A stretch of 64,000 nt of DNA from Sitta carolinensis (lineage: Eukaryota; Chordata; Aves; Passeriformes; Sittidae): the NCBI GenBank assembly GCA_032173965.1, contig CM063287.1, positions 6,701,859 through 6,765,858 on the forward strand. The letters run 5' to 3'. The notes under the pieces are model-generated. The model saw only the letters and a list, made by a program, of their open reading frames with translations, was not told the DNA's origin and did no database searches. Positions 23,701-36,200 of the stretch are shown here, piece after piece; the stretch's first letter is position 1; every line of letters begins with the position of its first letter. The position numbers and the translations under genes were made by a program.

Positions 23701-25433
23701 CCAAAGAATGTTCCCCATTGCAAAGATGGTCTGTCAGGACTAAAGGCAGCCAAGTCAGATGATTGGTGAGAGAAGGGGGGAGCAAAACTGATGGAAGAGC
23801 TGCCTCCTCCCATCTTCTCTCTCTGAGGCACACCCAGGAGGGACAGTTTGTCCAGATAGGGGATCCCCGGACTTTGCTGGCTGTGTCTTGGCCCATAGTG
23901 CACACCCCACCTGGTGGCACCTTCTCCTGTGTCTGTGCTGGGAGCTCTGTCCATCCAGCTCTGACCTTGGCACTGTCTCCTCACAGTGCATTTTCTTTCT
24001 ATTTCCTCCCTCTGAAATATTCCTTCTAGTAATACTGGTTCCTGGTTCCTTTCACACTGGGCTTCCTTGTTCAAACCCCCAGTGTGTCCTGTGCCCACCC
24101 TTTGCTGTTTCCTGGGAGTTATTGGCTAGAGAGGAAGGTGTGACTGGCATCCCGAGGCAACCAGATTCCTACAGTGAATTTTTCCATTTTTCACATCAAG
24201 CCCTGTCTTCCATCCATCATCCCACTTTGCCATGTGGGGAAAGCTGCACTCATTGCAGGAATATTGTGTGATTAGGGTGATCTGCCACTGTATTTGTCTG
24301 CTCCAGTTGTGAGCAGCAAATGCTTTCATGCATATGCTGAGGTATTCAGGAAGTGTAAACACTTGAGTGGTCCTTTAAATATTTTCTGCTGCAGTCTGAC
24401 TTTTGATATAGACACCAGCAGAAGACTGGTGGGGAAGAGGTATATATTAAAACCCTTGCCATCAAGTTGCAATGCAGAGCTATGAATGTGTCACTTAATG
24501 TACTCTCTTCTAAGTGGGACAGTTGACAGTTCTCAAAATTTAAGAACTCAGCAAAAGTACAGGCTGCTTCTCCCATAATGAAGAGATTCCTCTGCCAGAA
24601 AACTTCAAGGGATCCAGGCCTCCTTAGTGTCTGTGCCCTGTGAGTATGAACTGAGGGTGAGGAGAGGGCCCTGACTTTACCCCAGCAATCCCAGGCTCAG
24701 TGTTTGTGTATTTTAGGAGTGCGTGCTTACGGATGAATGGTTATTTGAAGAAAGACTGCTCATGGGCTTTGCAGGTTCAATCATCCTGCAAAGTTCAGCC
24801 ATGCAGCCACAGTGTCAGGGGTTGTGGTTTAGCACACTTATCCAGACTTCTCTTTTTATTAGGCACCCTTAGGTGCTAATTCTTTTAGCAATTAGGGACA
24901 ATTCTTTTGTTTGTAACTTAAAGGAAGTAATTGATTATGATTGTACAGGCATCTTAAATACAACTACTTCACTTTTTAAGACTAACTCTCACTTCATAAT
25001 TTAGTTGTGGATTATTTTTCCTGCTGCACAAAGGATGAAATGCTCTATCATAGTTAATATTTTTAGGATTTTGGGAGAAAAACATCCTTAGTTGTGTCTA
25101 ATTATTTTTTAGGTTAATGTGAAGTATACCATAAGCAATTAGAATACAGAATTTCTTGTAATTTTTCTGTGTTTTTTTTATGGTAACATGAATTCCTTGT
25201 AATTATTTCCATTTTTCTGAAAATGATATACCAAATTGTGCACACTTAACATCTCAAATCTTCTTCTTCCTCTGAGATTTGGACTATCATGGAGCAGCTA
25301 TGGCATTAAATGACCCTGACTAAAGTGTGAGGAGAAGAAATGTGTTTATAGTTTGAGCTGCACTGTAATGTTATTAAAAACTAAGTTTCTGCAGCTGGCG
25401 AAAATCAGTAATTATCTTGTATTCAATTTCAAG
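20717..25433 (+). other. FAM13C: FAM13C intron 1
   Basis: GT-AG intron of 4.7 kb (GTAAGT ... TTTCAAG), phase 2. It holds a perfect hairpin at 21749-21771 and overlapping open frames near 22.0-22.4 kb and 23.6-24.3 kb that look non-coding. No other gene is seen. Confidence 0.75.
21749..21771. repeat. Perfect hairpin, 9-bp stem, T5 loop
   Basis: TAGTCACAC at 21749-21757 and its exact reverse complement GTGTGACTA at 21763-21771 are separated by five T. The hairpin lies in intron 1. Confidence 0.9.
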
Positions 25434-25490
25434 GTGTGACGGGTATTCAGACTCTGTGCATGAAGATCAAGCAGGCAGTTCCAGTCTCAG
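25434..25490 (+). CDS. FAM13C: FAM13C coding exon 2 (57-bp symmetric exon)
   Basis: The exon completes Glu21, encodes residues 22-39 (CDGYSDSVHEDQAGSSSL) and gives two bases of Arg40. It aligns with the mammalian segment CDEDPVSLHEDQTDCSSLR. The acceptor is TTTCAAG| and the donor is AG|GTACTC, a weaker donor. Both flanking introns are phase 2, so the exon can be skipped without a frame change. It is too short to stand out as an open frame and was found by its match to the family. Confidence 0.88.
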
Positions 25491-27135
25491 GTACTCTCCT
25501 GTAAACTTTGTCTGAAATCCATTGGCAGCAAATTGAGCTTCTGTTAAACCATTAGAAAGAAAACTTTATTCCCAAGGAAATGCAGAATTTCTGGGGTATT
25601 ACCTGCAAAAGCTGTTAGTGTTTCTGGAAAATGCATATTTATCTTGTATACTTTTGTGCGATCAATATGAAGATTAATTACTGTTGCTATTATATAAGTA
25701 AATATATTATGGTCTTTATTCTTAACTTCATATTATATGCCTGTCATTCAGATGCAGCTGTGGTGCTTATACACTGAATTTTACTGTAAAGGAGCTGGTA
25801 CAAAGCAGTAGTAAGCAGAGTTTTGCAACTGTGTAAGGATATGCTCATTGCTGAATTTGTCTGGGGGAAAAAAATCCTTCAAATTGTAATTTAACTGAAG
25901 TATTCTTGAGGCATGCCTCTTTCATGGCTATGTTAGTAATATTGATTGCGAGGGTATGCAAACCTTTCAGAAAGATTTTAAAATCAGAGGATATCTTAAA
26001 ATTAGCAACATTTATGCACATTGTTGGCATGCCTGCGGGCTATAAAGCTGTAACTATAACAACTGGCTTGGAGCACACTTGCAGAAGACACGGGCAGCAA
26101 TGGTGTTCAACTCCATAGGCACCCTGCAAGCATCCATCTGGATGCTGATGGGCCACAGATGGAAAGTGAGTTTGGCAGCTCAAAATCCTTAAGAGAAAAC
26201 ATTGAACTAGCAAGTTAAGCTTTCTGAAAAAACCAACCCAAAACTCAGGGGGATTTAATTCAATAGCCCTTGACTCCCTCAGCTGTGGAAGTTTCACACC
26301 AGGAGAGAGGTCATCTCCCAGCTAACCATTAGGATGCTACCAGCTGAAGTTAACATCTGAAATCCCACCTGAAAACTAAGCTACAGCCAGGGATTTGGGA
26401 GCAGCAATGCTGCCCAGCTCAGGTTGCCAGCTCCTCAGGAAGCCTTGCCTTCTGCATTGCGGCAACTGCACGGTGCCACGGGATGCTCCCAGTGGAAGGC
26501 TGAGACCAGGCTAAGGCCGAGTGACTGGGTGTGGATGGCACTAGCAGGGTCTCCTTGGAGAGGGCTTGCACATTGTACTCTGGGTGGGGATTGAAAATGT
26601 CTGTCCCAGATTAGGCATCTGTGGGTAACAGTGTCTGTTTAAGCCACCAGGTATTCTCTTACCCAGGAGGATGTTTTCTCCAAACACATCTCTGGCTGTT
26701 CAGACCTTACCTTGAGTGGCTTCCTCCTTCCCTCTGTGCAACGGCCCTCAAAGCCAGAGACCATCAGAAGGGAAGTGTGTCGTAGAGAGGAATTATTGTC
26801 TGCGATGATATTTTTGTGAGATTATAGCTTACTGTGAATCACTGGGTGGGGGAAGTCTTCTGCATGAAAAAGACAGTTACAGATTTTATTTGAGGAATGT
26901 GAACTGCAGGTCTGAAGCCCAAGAGTGCCTATAAAGCTAACATTTAGGTGGCTCCACAGTTGAGTGTGTAATGATGTTAATAGTAGTTTAGATCCATGAC
27001 TGATGTGTAGACCACTAAACTTAGTAAAAGCAATATGCCATAAATAGCCAAGAACTTGTTGCTCTTGTTCCTTCATAATGTTTTGACAGGTGTCTGAAAT
27101 CCTGCCTGATGCATTTCAATTTTATTGTATTACAG
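25491..27135 (+). other. FAM13C: FAM13C intron 2
   Basis: GT-AG intron of 1.6 kb, phase 2, ending TGTATTACAG. A GC-richer block lies around 26380-26560. No other feature is supported. Confidence 0.75.
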
Positions 27136-27334
27136 GGACGATGATAACAAAGAAAATTACCCAGACAACTCTGCTGTCTTAGAGGAAAGGCAGCTGCCTT
27201 TGCAAGACACTCAGCAGCACAAGCAGCAGGTTGTAATTGACTGCGCTCTAAAGCCTGAAATGGGCAACCTAAAGCTGAGGAAACCTAAGCCTGTTGCAAA
27301 GCTAGAAAATGGAAAAAGCCATGAGGAAAGTCAG
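27136..27334 (+). CDS. FAM13C: FAM13C coding exon 3 (KEN-motif exon)
   Basis: The exon completes Arg40 and encodes residues 41-106, beginning DDDNKENYPDNSAVLEE and ending LENGKSHEESQ. The middle, KPEMGNLKLRKPKPVAK, matches mammalian PSMGNFKSRKPKSIFK. Acceptor TTACAG|G, donor CAG|GTAAAG. It ends in phase 0. The NKEN motif also occurs in FAM13A. The segment is acidic at first and basic toward its end, is probably disordered and has no catalytic motif. Confidence 0.93.
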
Positions 27335-28111
27335 GTAAAGAATTAAATTTACCAGGGGTAGGCTTGTGGCACAATGTCTAAGCAAATTTTTAAATGCAGA
27401 GGTACTCCATGGTAATTCATGGTATGATTTGAGACCCCAAAATAGTCTACTCTGATTTCCAAGGACCTGCAGTCTGCAAGCCTCCTGTAATAATAGAGAG
27501 AGTTATCCCACAACTGCTTTCAGAAGTGAGTGGAGACCATAGCCAAAGATGCGCAAATTAAATTTCTTGTGTTTCCTTGCACCAAATATAAAAACTAAGT
27601 AGCTGAGCACTTGATTAGACAGTTTCTGTTTTGTTTATTTGGTTAAGGATCTCTTGCACTGGTATTTTGGCAGCAAATAGAAAGATTTCATGGTTTTCCT
27701 TCATCTTAATTTCTGTTTTTCTCATATTTAAATAGTAAATCCACACCAGTGCAGTAGCACACTGGTAGCAGTGCTACCCCACACTATCTTCCCAGGTTGA
27801 GCGGGGGGCAGCAGAACTTTAAATTTTGTAAAAGGTTAAGGAAGACTAGAAAGGAGGAAGGTTTTGATGCTATCTCTGAAGATACATTTACTCTGTTGAC
27901 TCTAGAATTCCACCTCTCAGCAGCTGTTTCTCAAACAGAAAATGCCTCTGTTTTTCCCTGGTGCTTCCCAAGTCATGTTGGATGTGTGGTGTGAGAGGTA
28001 GAGCTCTGGTGCAGATTTAACCTTTCAGCTGGAAATATTTTCATATCTGAGATAGTTAATATTAATGTTGGTAGATTTGTTGGTCTGCAGTGGACACAAG
28101 GCATGACATTT

Positions 28112-28175
28112 GAAAATACAGATGTCTGGGTTTATATAAAATTATGCAAACACAAGTACAGATGTCTGTATTTTC
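28112..28175. repeat. Interleaved inverted and direct repeats
   Basis: GAAAATACAGA at 28112-28122 is the exact reverse complement of TCTGTATTTTC at 28165-28175. In addition, TACAGATGTCTG occurs at both 28117-28128 and 28157-28168. Confidence 0.85.
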
Positions 28176-30203
28176 ATCTTTTCTTTGATGTATAACATAT
28201 TTGGCTACTTCTTGTCTCCTCTCCCTTTTTGTTTGTGGATAGAAATTTGCAGAGCTCTTTCTGAAGTTCTTCAAACCTATCATAGAGTACGAATTATTTT
28301 TGGACCAAGTTTAGAATGGGATTTCATCATTTTAGACAGAATGTCTTACCTCCTAAGTGAGAATGGTCCTTTTGAATCCCTGAAGGAAAATGAAAAGCTA
28401 ATGGCAAATGGTATTATCACAATCTTTTTTGGAATATCGATACCAAACTCTTGCCCTAAGCTTCCTGCCTGTTCTTCTGGAGCTCATCCAGAAGGAAACC
28501 CGTAACTGAGGTTTTTTTGCAACTGTACTGCATTACTAGGAAATATTATTTAATCTGCAGGGAGATGAGGTGTGCATGTTTACCACTGAACAGAAAAAAT
28601 GATGGGAATTTTACCCTGTGAAGAGCAAGTAGAGGCAGAGCAGGAATGAGTCATGAAGAAGCACTAAACGGGGCAAGGTCTGTCTCGTAGGTCATCTGTT
28701 GCTTTGTCAGCCTCTTCTGAGTCCCCTGTGTGTGTCTTGCCTGTACCTCCCATCCAACAAAAGCCAACACAGCACAGATTCGCTGCTCTGTGGCATTTGA
28801 TATGGCCACAAGGGGTTAACTGGAAATGGTGAAATTCTTTCATGGGAAACATTTTGAGTACGTGATTAGACTGCCATAAAATACCAGTGCAACTAAAGTA
28901 TGCATCCTCTGGAAGGAAAAATGGTGCCAGGCAGATAATTTTCACATAACTCAAGGGCTTGAATTAGGAAAGACAGAATTCATGAAACACTGTAACTGCA
29001 TGAATCTTCCTTGGTGAAGCCCCTTGCCAGCAAGCCACTGAATGGGATAACTGGTGTACTCCCAAGCATCTGACAAACAGCACGTCCTGAGCACATGCAT
29101 TTATGAAAGAAAAGCGAGATGCACTGTACATCATGGTTAAACTGTTCATCCTTGCTTTCCTGAGATCATTGACAGAGTGCTTTTTCAGCAGTCTCCTCAC
29201 TCCCCCAGCCTGACTTCTCTGTGCCATCCGAGAGACACCAGAGCAGTGACAGAATCTCTGTTAAAGGTATTGCTCTGATAAGCCAAGGAACTGCTTGCTA
29301 TTCACTCTCATGTGTTATAAGTCCATGAGTAGCTTTTACAGAGAATTGTCCCTTTAAAATTAGAAGAGGTTATTGGGAGATGCATAAGTTAGCCGAATGT
29401 GTTGGAAGCAAAGTCTCCTTGGTTGGGAACCATTTTTGTGTGCCTTTCCAGTTGTGAGAATCCAAGGGGTTTCCATTGTGGAAAGGTCGCTGAGATCAGA
29501 CAGCTGTGATCAAGTAGAGGAAAGATTGCCAGCTTGGGATTTTAAAGCTTCACAAGGCTCTCAGCTGAAGTGTGATTCCTGTGCCTCTGATATTTTTAGC
29601 GTAAGTGTAGCCCTGTGGTCATGTGCCTTTGGTCTTCATGAAGAAAAGGTTATTAGATTTACACTGATGATTAAAAAACCCAAGTGTAATAAAAGAGCAG
29701 CATCAGGTGACTTCACTTGACCACTTATCAGATGACAAAATGTCACCAGAGTAAAGCTGTACTTTGCAAGTTGCTTGCAGTTATTTCCCCGGGGGCGGGA
29801 GCTGGCTCTGGAGGCAGCTGTAACCTTTCCAAACAGAAGAGAGGAGGCTGCTGGAATGTGACTGCACTGCTGTACTCCAGCTACTTGTTTTCATCTTTCC
29901 TATGGTTCTGTGAGCTTCCTTAGCAATTCTGCAACACTCATCTATAGGAAGTCAAATTATTTAGGATTTATTTGACTTCAAGAGGTAAGGAAGCATATGC
30001 CCAGAACATACTCCAGGAAGTCAGTGTGAGGACAGATGGAGAGGAAAAGAAAGTCTGCTTTCCTTGCCCAATCCTTTCTCCTCTCACTCACCTTTGGTGC
30101 ACAGTCATGAGTATGGATTCTTGAATGAGTCATCCTCAAATTCCCTATTGGTACTGGGACATATTTACAAAAGGATGCCAAACTTCCTAACTAATAGGCA
30201 GAG

Positions 30204-30278
30204 ACAGTAAAAAAACAGTTTTAAAATTTTAAAATCTCTTTACTGTTTTAGTCTAAATAATAAATTTAAATTTATTAT
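30204..30278. repeat. Cluster of AT-rich palindromes
   Basis: Three inverted elements are packed together. ACAGTAAA at 30204-30211 pairs with TTTACTGT at 30239-30246. A 16-bp palindrome of T4A4T4A4 form lies at 30219-30234. A perfect 22-bp palindrome with half-site ATAATAAATTT lies at 30257-30278. Confidence 0.88.
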
Positions 30279-31875
30279 CAAGGTAAATGACTATAAAAAT
30301 GAAATGGTGACTTGACTATTAGTGCCTAGAGATGAGAATGCTGAAAACTGCTGAGTTAAGTTTTGTATTTTGAGCATAGATGAAGTGTGCAAATTGCTTG
30401 GATGTCAAAAAGCTTCCAATAATTTGACATTAAAGTTGTGATTTTAAGTGCACAGTAATCAAAAAGCTGGGACTGATGTTGACACATCAGCTGCAAAAAC
30501 ACATGAACACACCAGGCAGTCTGCAAGTTTTTCTTCAGTTTCTGGATATACTCTGTCTGTGTTTATTATGATGCAACTTCATTGTAGAAATCACCCTCTT
30601 TAATGAAAAAGAAAAAAGATGCAGTAGAAGACAGGGCTCTGCTGTACGTGCCTGTGACACATCAGATTTCACTGCTCTTTAGAAACAGCGATTCAATCAA
30701 GGATGTTTCCCTAGTGTTACTTGTTAACACCCTAATGACATGATTTATGAGCAGCAACAAAGACATAAAAGTGAAAAAAAAAATACAGAAACAACCCAAA
30801 GCCACCCAAATCATCCAACACCAAGCCTGCAAGCAAGGGCTTAGAGCCAGCACATGCTCTTATCCTCAGCTTTCCCCTTCACCCAGCAGAAAGCACTGGA
30901 ATTGCCGTGTTCTCCCTGCCCTGCACATTCCCATCTGAACAGTCCTATCCAAACTTTTGACTTCCATGCATCCAAACAAGCTTTAAAACTGGAACAACAT
31001 CAGATACACCTTAGCAGGGAAGGAAGCTCTGTTGTTTTGTAGAGCACATTGTATTTTAATTTTTTAAACTGTTAGACTAAAATATTGGATTACAAAAGCT
31101 AAATAAGAAGTAGGGAAAAAGTCCCACTTTGATTATCACATTTACGAAGATCTTCATTAACTTATTTCATTGCAATGCAAAGGAAATATTACAACCCATT
31201 TCACAGGAAAGGAAATTAAGATGTGCTGAACACATATTTTCACAGCCCTGCAACTGGTTTTCAAAAGCTTGGAGTTATATGGATACTTCTTTCATTCCTG
31301 TTCTTTTACTCAGTTTTTTGGACTAAATTTTTATTTTTTGTGTAGCAGATTGGGTGATGTGACTTTTTTTTTCCCTCAGTGCCTTTCCCTCCTCCCAGAG
31401 TAATGCTCTATTCATAAAGCTACACGTATGTTAGCGAAGGGAAGAAGACAAAGAGTTAAATTTTACGTATCTTATTTATGTGAACTGCACTTGCCTTTTT
31501 CAGCCAGATTTTTTTAATGATACCCAAGTAATAAAATCTTGCTGATGTGTGAGTAAATAATTTCAAATTAATTCTTTGTATAGAACCTCTTAGCTCTGAA
31601 GTTGACATCTGTTATTTAAGTAATAAACAAAAAAGTTACAGTCTGCTTTGGTTTCAGAAACTGTTTTCCAGTGAATCAGCATACTACTTTGTTTAGAACC
31701 TTTTGTCTTCTGTGTTTTCCAGTTGTTTCCAGATTATTATCAAAAAATAATTAAGATCCTCAACCAGCATCTGCTCTCATGGAGCACTTTTTTCCTGAAG
31801 CAAAATATTTAGCAAAGATTGGATTGGTACTGACAGGGCACATTCAGCTTTTCTTCTTTTTTCCTCTTTGTGCAG

Positions 31876-31997
31876 GAGCTGGAGTGTGCATTGCCAGGCC
31901 TCTCAGAGTGGCAGGGGAAGGCTGGATGCTCAGCTAATAACTATTCACAGAACGTGGCTTTGAAATGCCAGGAAGCAGCCGTGAGATTCCAACCAAG
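31876..31997 (+). CDS. FAM13C: FAM13C coding exon 4
   Basis: Encodes residues 107-146 and two bases of Arg147, starting ELECALPGLSEWQG and ending ALKCQEAAVRFQP. The tail aligns with mammalian AFKCQETVRLQPR; the first half is weakly conserved. Acceptor TTTGTGCAG|, donor AAG|GTAAGG. It enters in phase 0 and leaves in phase 2. Confidence 0.87.
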
Positions 31998-32852
31998 GTA
32001 AGGCTTGGGATAACACAGCACATATTACTTCTGATTAACTGTAGGAAAGGCTAATTCATTTGCTGTCTTCTGCATCAAATATTCAGACTCCTTGTTGGCA
32101 GTGTATTCTATATTTATATGCCTAGAACTGTTTGGAGAAAGAAAAAGGGATAAAGATAAGAATGCAAATTTCATCATTCTCTAAACCCCTTACATCTGAA
32201 GCAGAAAGAACATCCTTAGTTTAGAAACTTCAGTTCCTCTGGGCCGAGTTTCAAAAATACTTCTCTGCTTTTCTCTTCCTCCCTGATGCAGAATTGCCTC
32301 TCTTTCTCAGGGCTGCATTCTCTGAGAAATGGGAATGGCAACTTTCACACCTGATTATAGCAAGGGTATCTATTTCTGTACAGTTTAGATTCTGGGTCTT
32401 GTGGCAACTGTGCCTGTTTTGGTGTTGAAAGGGCACCGTGTGTTCAGGTCTGGCATTAACCCAGTCTTGATGGCAGGTAACTCAGCTGGTGATGGAGTAA
32501 CTCAGCTCTGTAAAGTATTGGAGCTCACAGTTTCTACTTTCATCCAACATGGCCATGCAAAAGGCTAAAAATGGGGTTTCAAATCACCCAACTGACCAGT
32601 GAAGGTGCATCCTAAGGGTAAGATTTAGTCCTTACTAAATCTGGGGCTGCTGCTTTACAAAGTTCCCATGTTCAGGTACTGATTTTGCTCTGCTTTTCTG
32701 TGCACAGACTTTTGTCAGGTGAACCAGGTCTCTGTTCTTTGTCTTGATGTACATGAGAGCATTGGTGCTCTGTGGTGGTGTCTCTAGCTCCCTATGGAGG
32801 GTCTGAAGCAGCAGTGATGCCTTAAGTTTCATCTTTTATATTTTTCAGATTC

Positions 32853-33262
32853 TGTGCTGGTTTAGTGTGTAGCTCTGGGTTTCATATTAAGGACTACTAA
32901 GCTCTCTTCACAGAGTAGGGAGACAAAACAATTCCTTTTTGAGCTTGGGACCAAGGACAACCAACTTTCAGGCTCAAGAACAAAAACGGTGAAGTGAGAA
33001 AAAACTAAGGAGAATGGAGCTCCATAACCTGAAGCTATAATTGGACAATTAACTCCAATATGCTGATGGAACAGAACTTATCGAAGTGTGGCACCTCGTG
33101 ATTGGTCATCCATTCTGTGACCCTTTTTGGGTTCACCTTGGGTGTGGCCCAGCTGGGCTCTTGTGCTGCCCAGGTGTGCCCATTGAGGCCTTTTCATAAA
33201 TCCCTGCTTTATCCTTTAGCACTGTCTAGCCTCTGTTCCAGGTCAGCCTCCAGAAGGCATCA
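32853..33262 (+). mobile_element. Solo LTR of songbird-type endogenous retrovirus
   Basis: The segment begins TGTGCTGGTTTAG and ends AGAAGGCATCA, giving TG...CA termini. Inside are words that I recognise from passerine LTRs: 'agctataattggacaatta', 'ctcgtgattggtcatccatt', 'cagctgggctcttg', then 'cataaatccctgctttatcc' (poly-A signal/R region) and 'agcctctgttccaggtcagcc' (U5). No primer-binding site, gag-pol coding or second LTR flanks it, so it appears to be a solo LTR. The five bases on either side (gattc and gcagc) do not match, so the ends may be off or the duplication eroded. It is in sense orientation relative to FAM13C. Confidence 0.7.
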
Positions 33263-36200
33263 GCAGCAGTCCATCCCAGGGGTGCTCAGTGGCTCAGGGC
33301 ACAGCTGGCTGACAGCTAGAGCTCACTGGCTCAAGGTTTGTTTGCAGTCAGGAGTGGGACAGCAGTGACAGCTGCCATCCATCAAAGGCACTTCGGCGCT
33401 TTATGGGACATGAACTGGTTGCCTTCTCCACAGCTTTTAGGAGGCAACATTTTAAATGATCTTAATTTGTGCACTCAAAGGACAGTTTAGCAGAGTGAAA
33501 AAGCAATTAATTAGCTTGGACAACAAAGTGCTTTTGCCCTCCAGTGCATGCATGTGCAATTGAAACACTGCATCTCAGGAAGTGTTTCTAATTAGGAAGC
33601 CTGCCTTCTCTTTTTCTGGCATTCCTTATGTGAGGAAAGATTCCCATGGACTTCTTGTAAAGAAGAGCTTACTGAGTGTGGTATTAGACACTCAGACCTA
33701 CCCAGTGGCTCTGCTGGTAGGATGTTGGTGTATGGATAGGAAATAAAATAACTGGTTAATTTTGAGAGGAACATGATGAAAGACACATGGACTTTAAAAA
33801 TAGAAACCAGAGTGAAGTGTGCATGAATAAAACAGCAACCACAACAAAGTCCCCTTGCCTCTTCAACAGTTTGGCCTTTTTAGTCTGCCTGGTATTAAAC
33901 CCCTTTCCACTATTTATTCTTGTTTAACACCACTGTAGCTCCTTAGAAAGCCTGCTATCCCCAAGGGCTAAATCTGTTAATAATGACACCTGGATTTACC
34001 ATTCTAAGTGCTGTGAAAGCAGAGTGGTCAGATCTCAATTCTGGCCATGTTTCAGTTTGATTACATTAGGGGAAAAAAATAGGTGAATTTACTCTCAAAT
34101 AAGGAACTTTAAAAGTAAACAAGTGTTGACACCTGGTCTCTGGCCTCACACACACAATGCTCTCTTTATTTATTTTAAGTATCCTTGAAACAACATTCCC
34201 ACCATCCAGCTGTGGCAGGGCACTTCCACTTACCCATGCCAGAGTTCCCAGTTTCAGTTTGAGGATGGCTGTGCCTCCTCCTGAGGGTCACCCCCTCCCT
34301 GTGCTGTCAGGCAGCCTTGGCAGGGCCACAGCTGGTGAGAGTCCCTGTCTCAGCTCACAGGGTTCTCTGGCTGCACTAGGCTCACAGCCCTGACTCAAGC
34401 AAACTGCTGCCAGGGGACGATGTCTGGCCTTGTTTTCTCCCTTCTCTGCTGTGGGACATGCAAAGATTAAGCATTCATTGCTGGCAGCAGGCAGCAATCA
34501 TAGCTGGATTTGGACAGATCACATCTGCCAGCACCACAAACCCCAAGTTTCAGTCTTCCACTGGCTTTGCTGGACTGCTGGTAGAATTAGGCATGCTTTG
34601 GGACACACCACTTGCCTAGTGTCCCTAAGTCAGACTAAAAGCTCTCTGGTATTTAGGAGGAGAGCAGAGGGACACACTGTTGCAGAGGTACTCCTACACA
34701 CCTCTCTTCATATTATCAGATGTGTAGGGGGAGGACAGGAAAAGAAGGATTTATTTCTGTCTCAAATGGATCAAGGTTGATTGTGCATCCTGCTTTAACT
34801 TCATTGTTGCAGGGGGCTATAGCTCTGCCATTAGTGTCATTGGGGATTAAAGGTCTAAATACCTCTGAACTCTACAGAGGTTTTTAAGAAATCTGTTCTG
34901 GTGAGTGTGAGACAGCTAAAAACCACAACCTTTTTACTTGTCTAAATATGGATTAAAGACCGCTGAAATATGAAAATTTTCAGTACAATTCCTGTTAAGT
35001 AGAAAAAGTTTAGGATATTCTAACAAGGGATGCTCATAAACAGATGTGTGGCAGAGAAGATCAAACCAGGTCATGTAAGAGTAACAGTCTGCAGAATTAT
35101 GACTTAGAGGTATGTACTGTTTCTTTGAGAGGGTACTTTCATTTTATGGTAACCACTGAAACAATAGAGGAAAGGTTTGTAGGATTTGAGGGAAATGGAT
35201 GAGTAGACTTGAAGAGATTTGCAGCCAGAAGAATAGGGGAACAGTGTCTTGTTTTTGGCTAAGCTGTACCTGACCTGTGAAACAAGGATTTCAACCTCGA
35301 GGTGTTTATCATGTATGATTTATGAACATCAGCATCAATTTAGTAGGTAAAATGCCATCTGCATGGAAGGAAACCTTTACACTTTTTTTTCCAGAACACA
35401 AATTTCTAATACTATTGCCAGTGATTACACTGAATATTGTTCTGGTCATTGTGTGTAGCTGGGTTTTTGATACAAGTGCAGTATAATCTGCACCTTGGCA
35501 GAAGGTAGATAAAAGCTCTATGCAGGTCCTGGGAACAAATAAAGAAATTACTTTTTTAAAATTTTTTTTTTAACAGAGACTAGAAACTCAGTATGGAACA
35601 ATACACATGATTACAAACAGCTGCTCCTGCCAACTGCCTTCTCAAAGGCAATCAGCAAATCTGGAGTGGGCTGCAGGCTGTGTGCAGTTACCTGAGCAGA
35701 GCCTGGTGCTTTCCTCAGGTGCCATTACAGAGAGAGGAGGCTGAAACAAAGAATCCCTGGGCAGTGTGAAGGTCAGTGCTTCAGTGAAGGCTGCGTGTCA
35801 AGTCAGTGTGGAATTCAGAACTACACTCTGGGGTGAAGTTTTCTGCCAGAGAAAAATTCCTGAGAGATCCCCCTCTTCACTGTTCCCCACATAAATTGGG
35901 AATGAAGTGGTTTCATTTAACAGGACTTACCTGATCCCAGGGCTGATGCCTATTCTCCGATTCTGTAACTCTATTTTTGGCAGAGGCTGTCAGACCTATG
36001 ATTGAAGTGGAAATGCTGGTAGCCCTGGGCTGCCCCAGATCTTGGGGTCAGCCAGAGCCTCCCGAGGTTTCTGTGCTTCCCTGAGGGGAGGCCAAGCTCT
36101 AGCAAGGCTATCAGCATTTAAGTTTGCAAGGCAAGTATATTTTGAGAGTGGAGTTCAGGTGGGAACTCTTGTGGTTTCCAGGCTTTCTGCTGAACAGCTA

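Larger units (their letters stand above)
27335..31875 (+). other. FAM13C: FAM13C intron 3
   Basis: GT-AG intron of 4.5 kb, phase 0. It contains an 11-bp inverted repeat overlapping a 12-bp direct repeat (28112-28175) and a cluster of AT palindromes (30204-30278). No other gene is seen. Confidence 0.75.

Noticed and set aside
23645..24271. Several overlapping frames of 78-138 codons in intron 1
   Set aside because: They overlap on both strands, with no start context, domain or intron structure.
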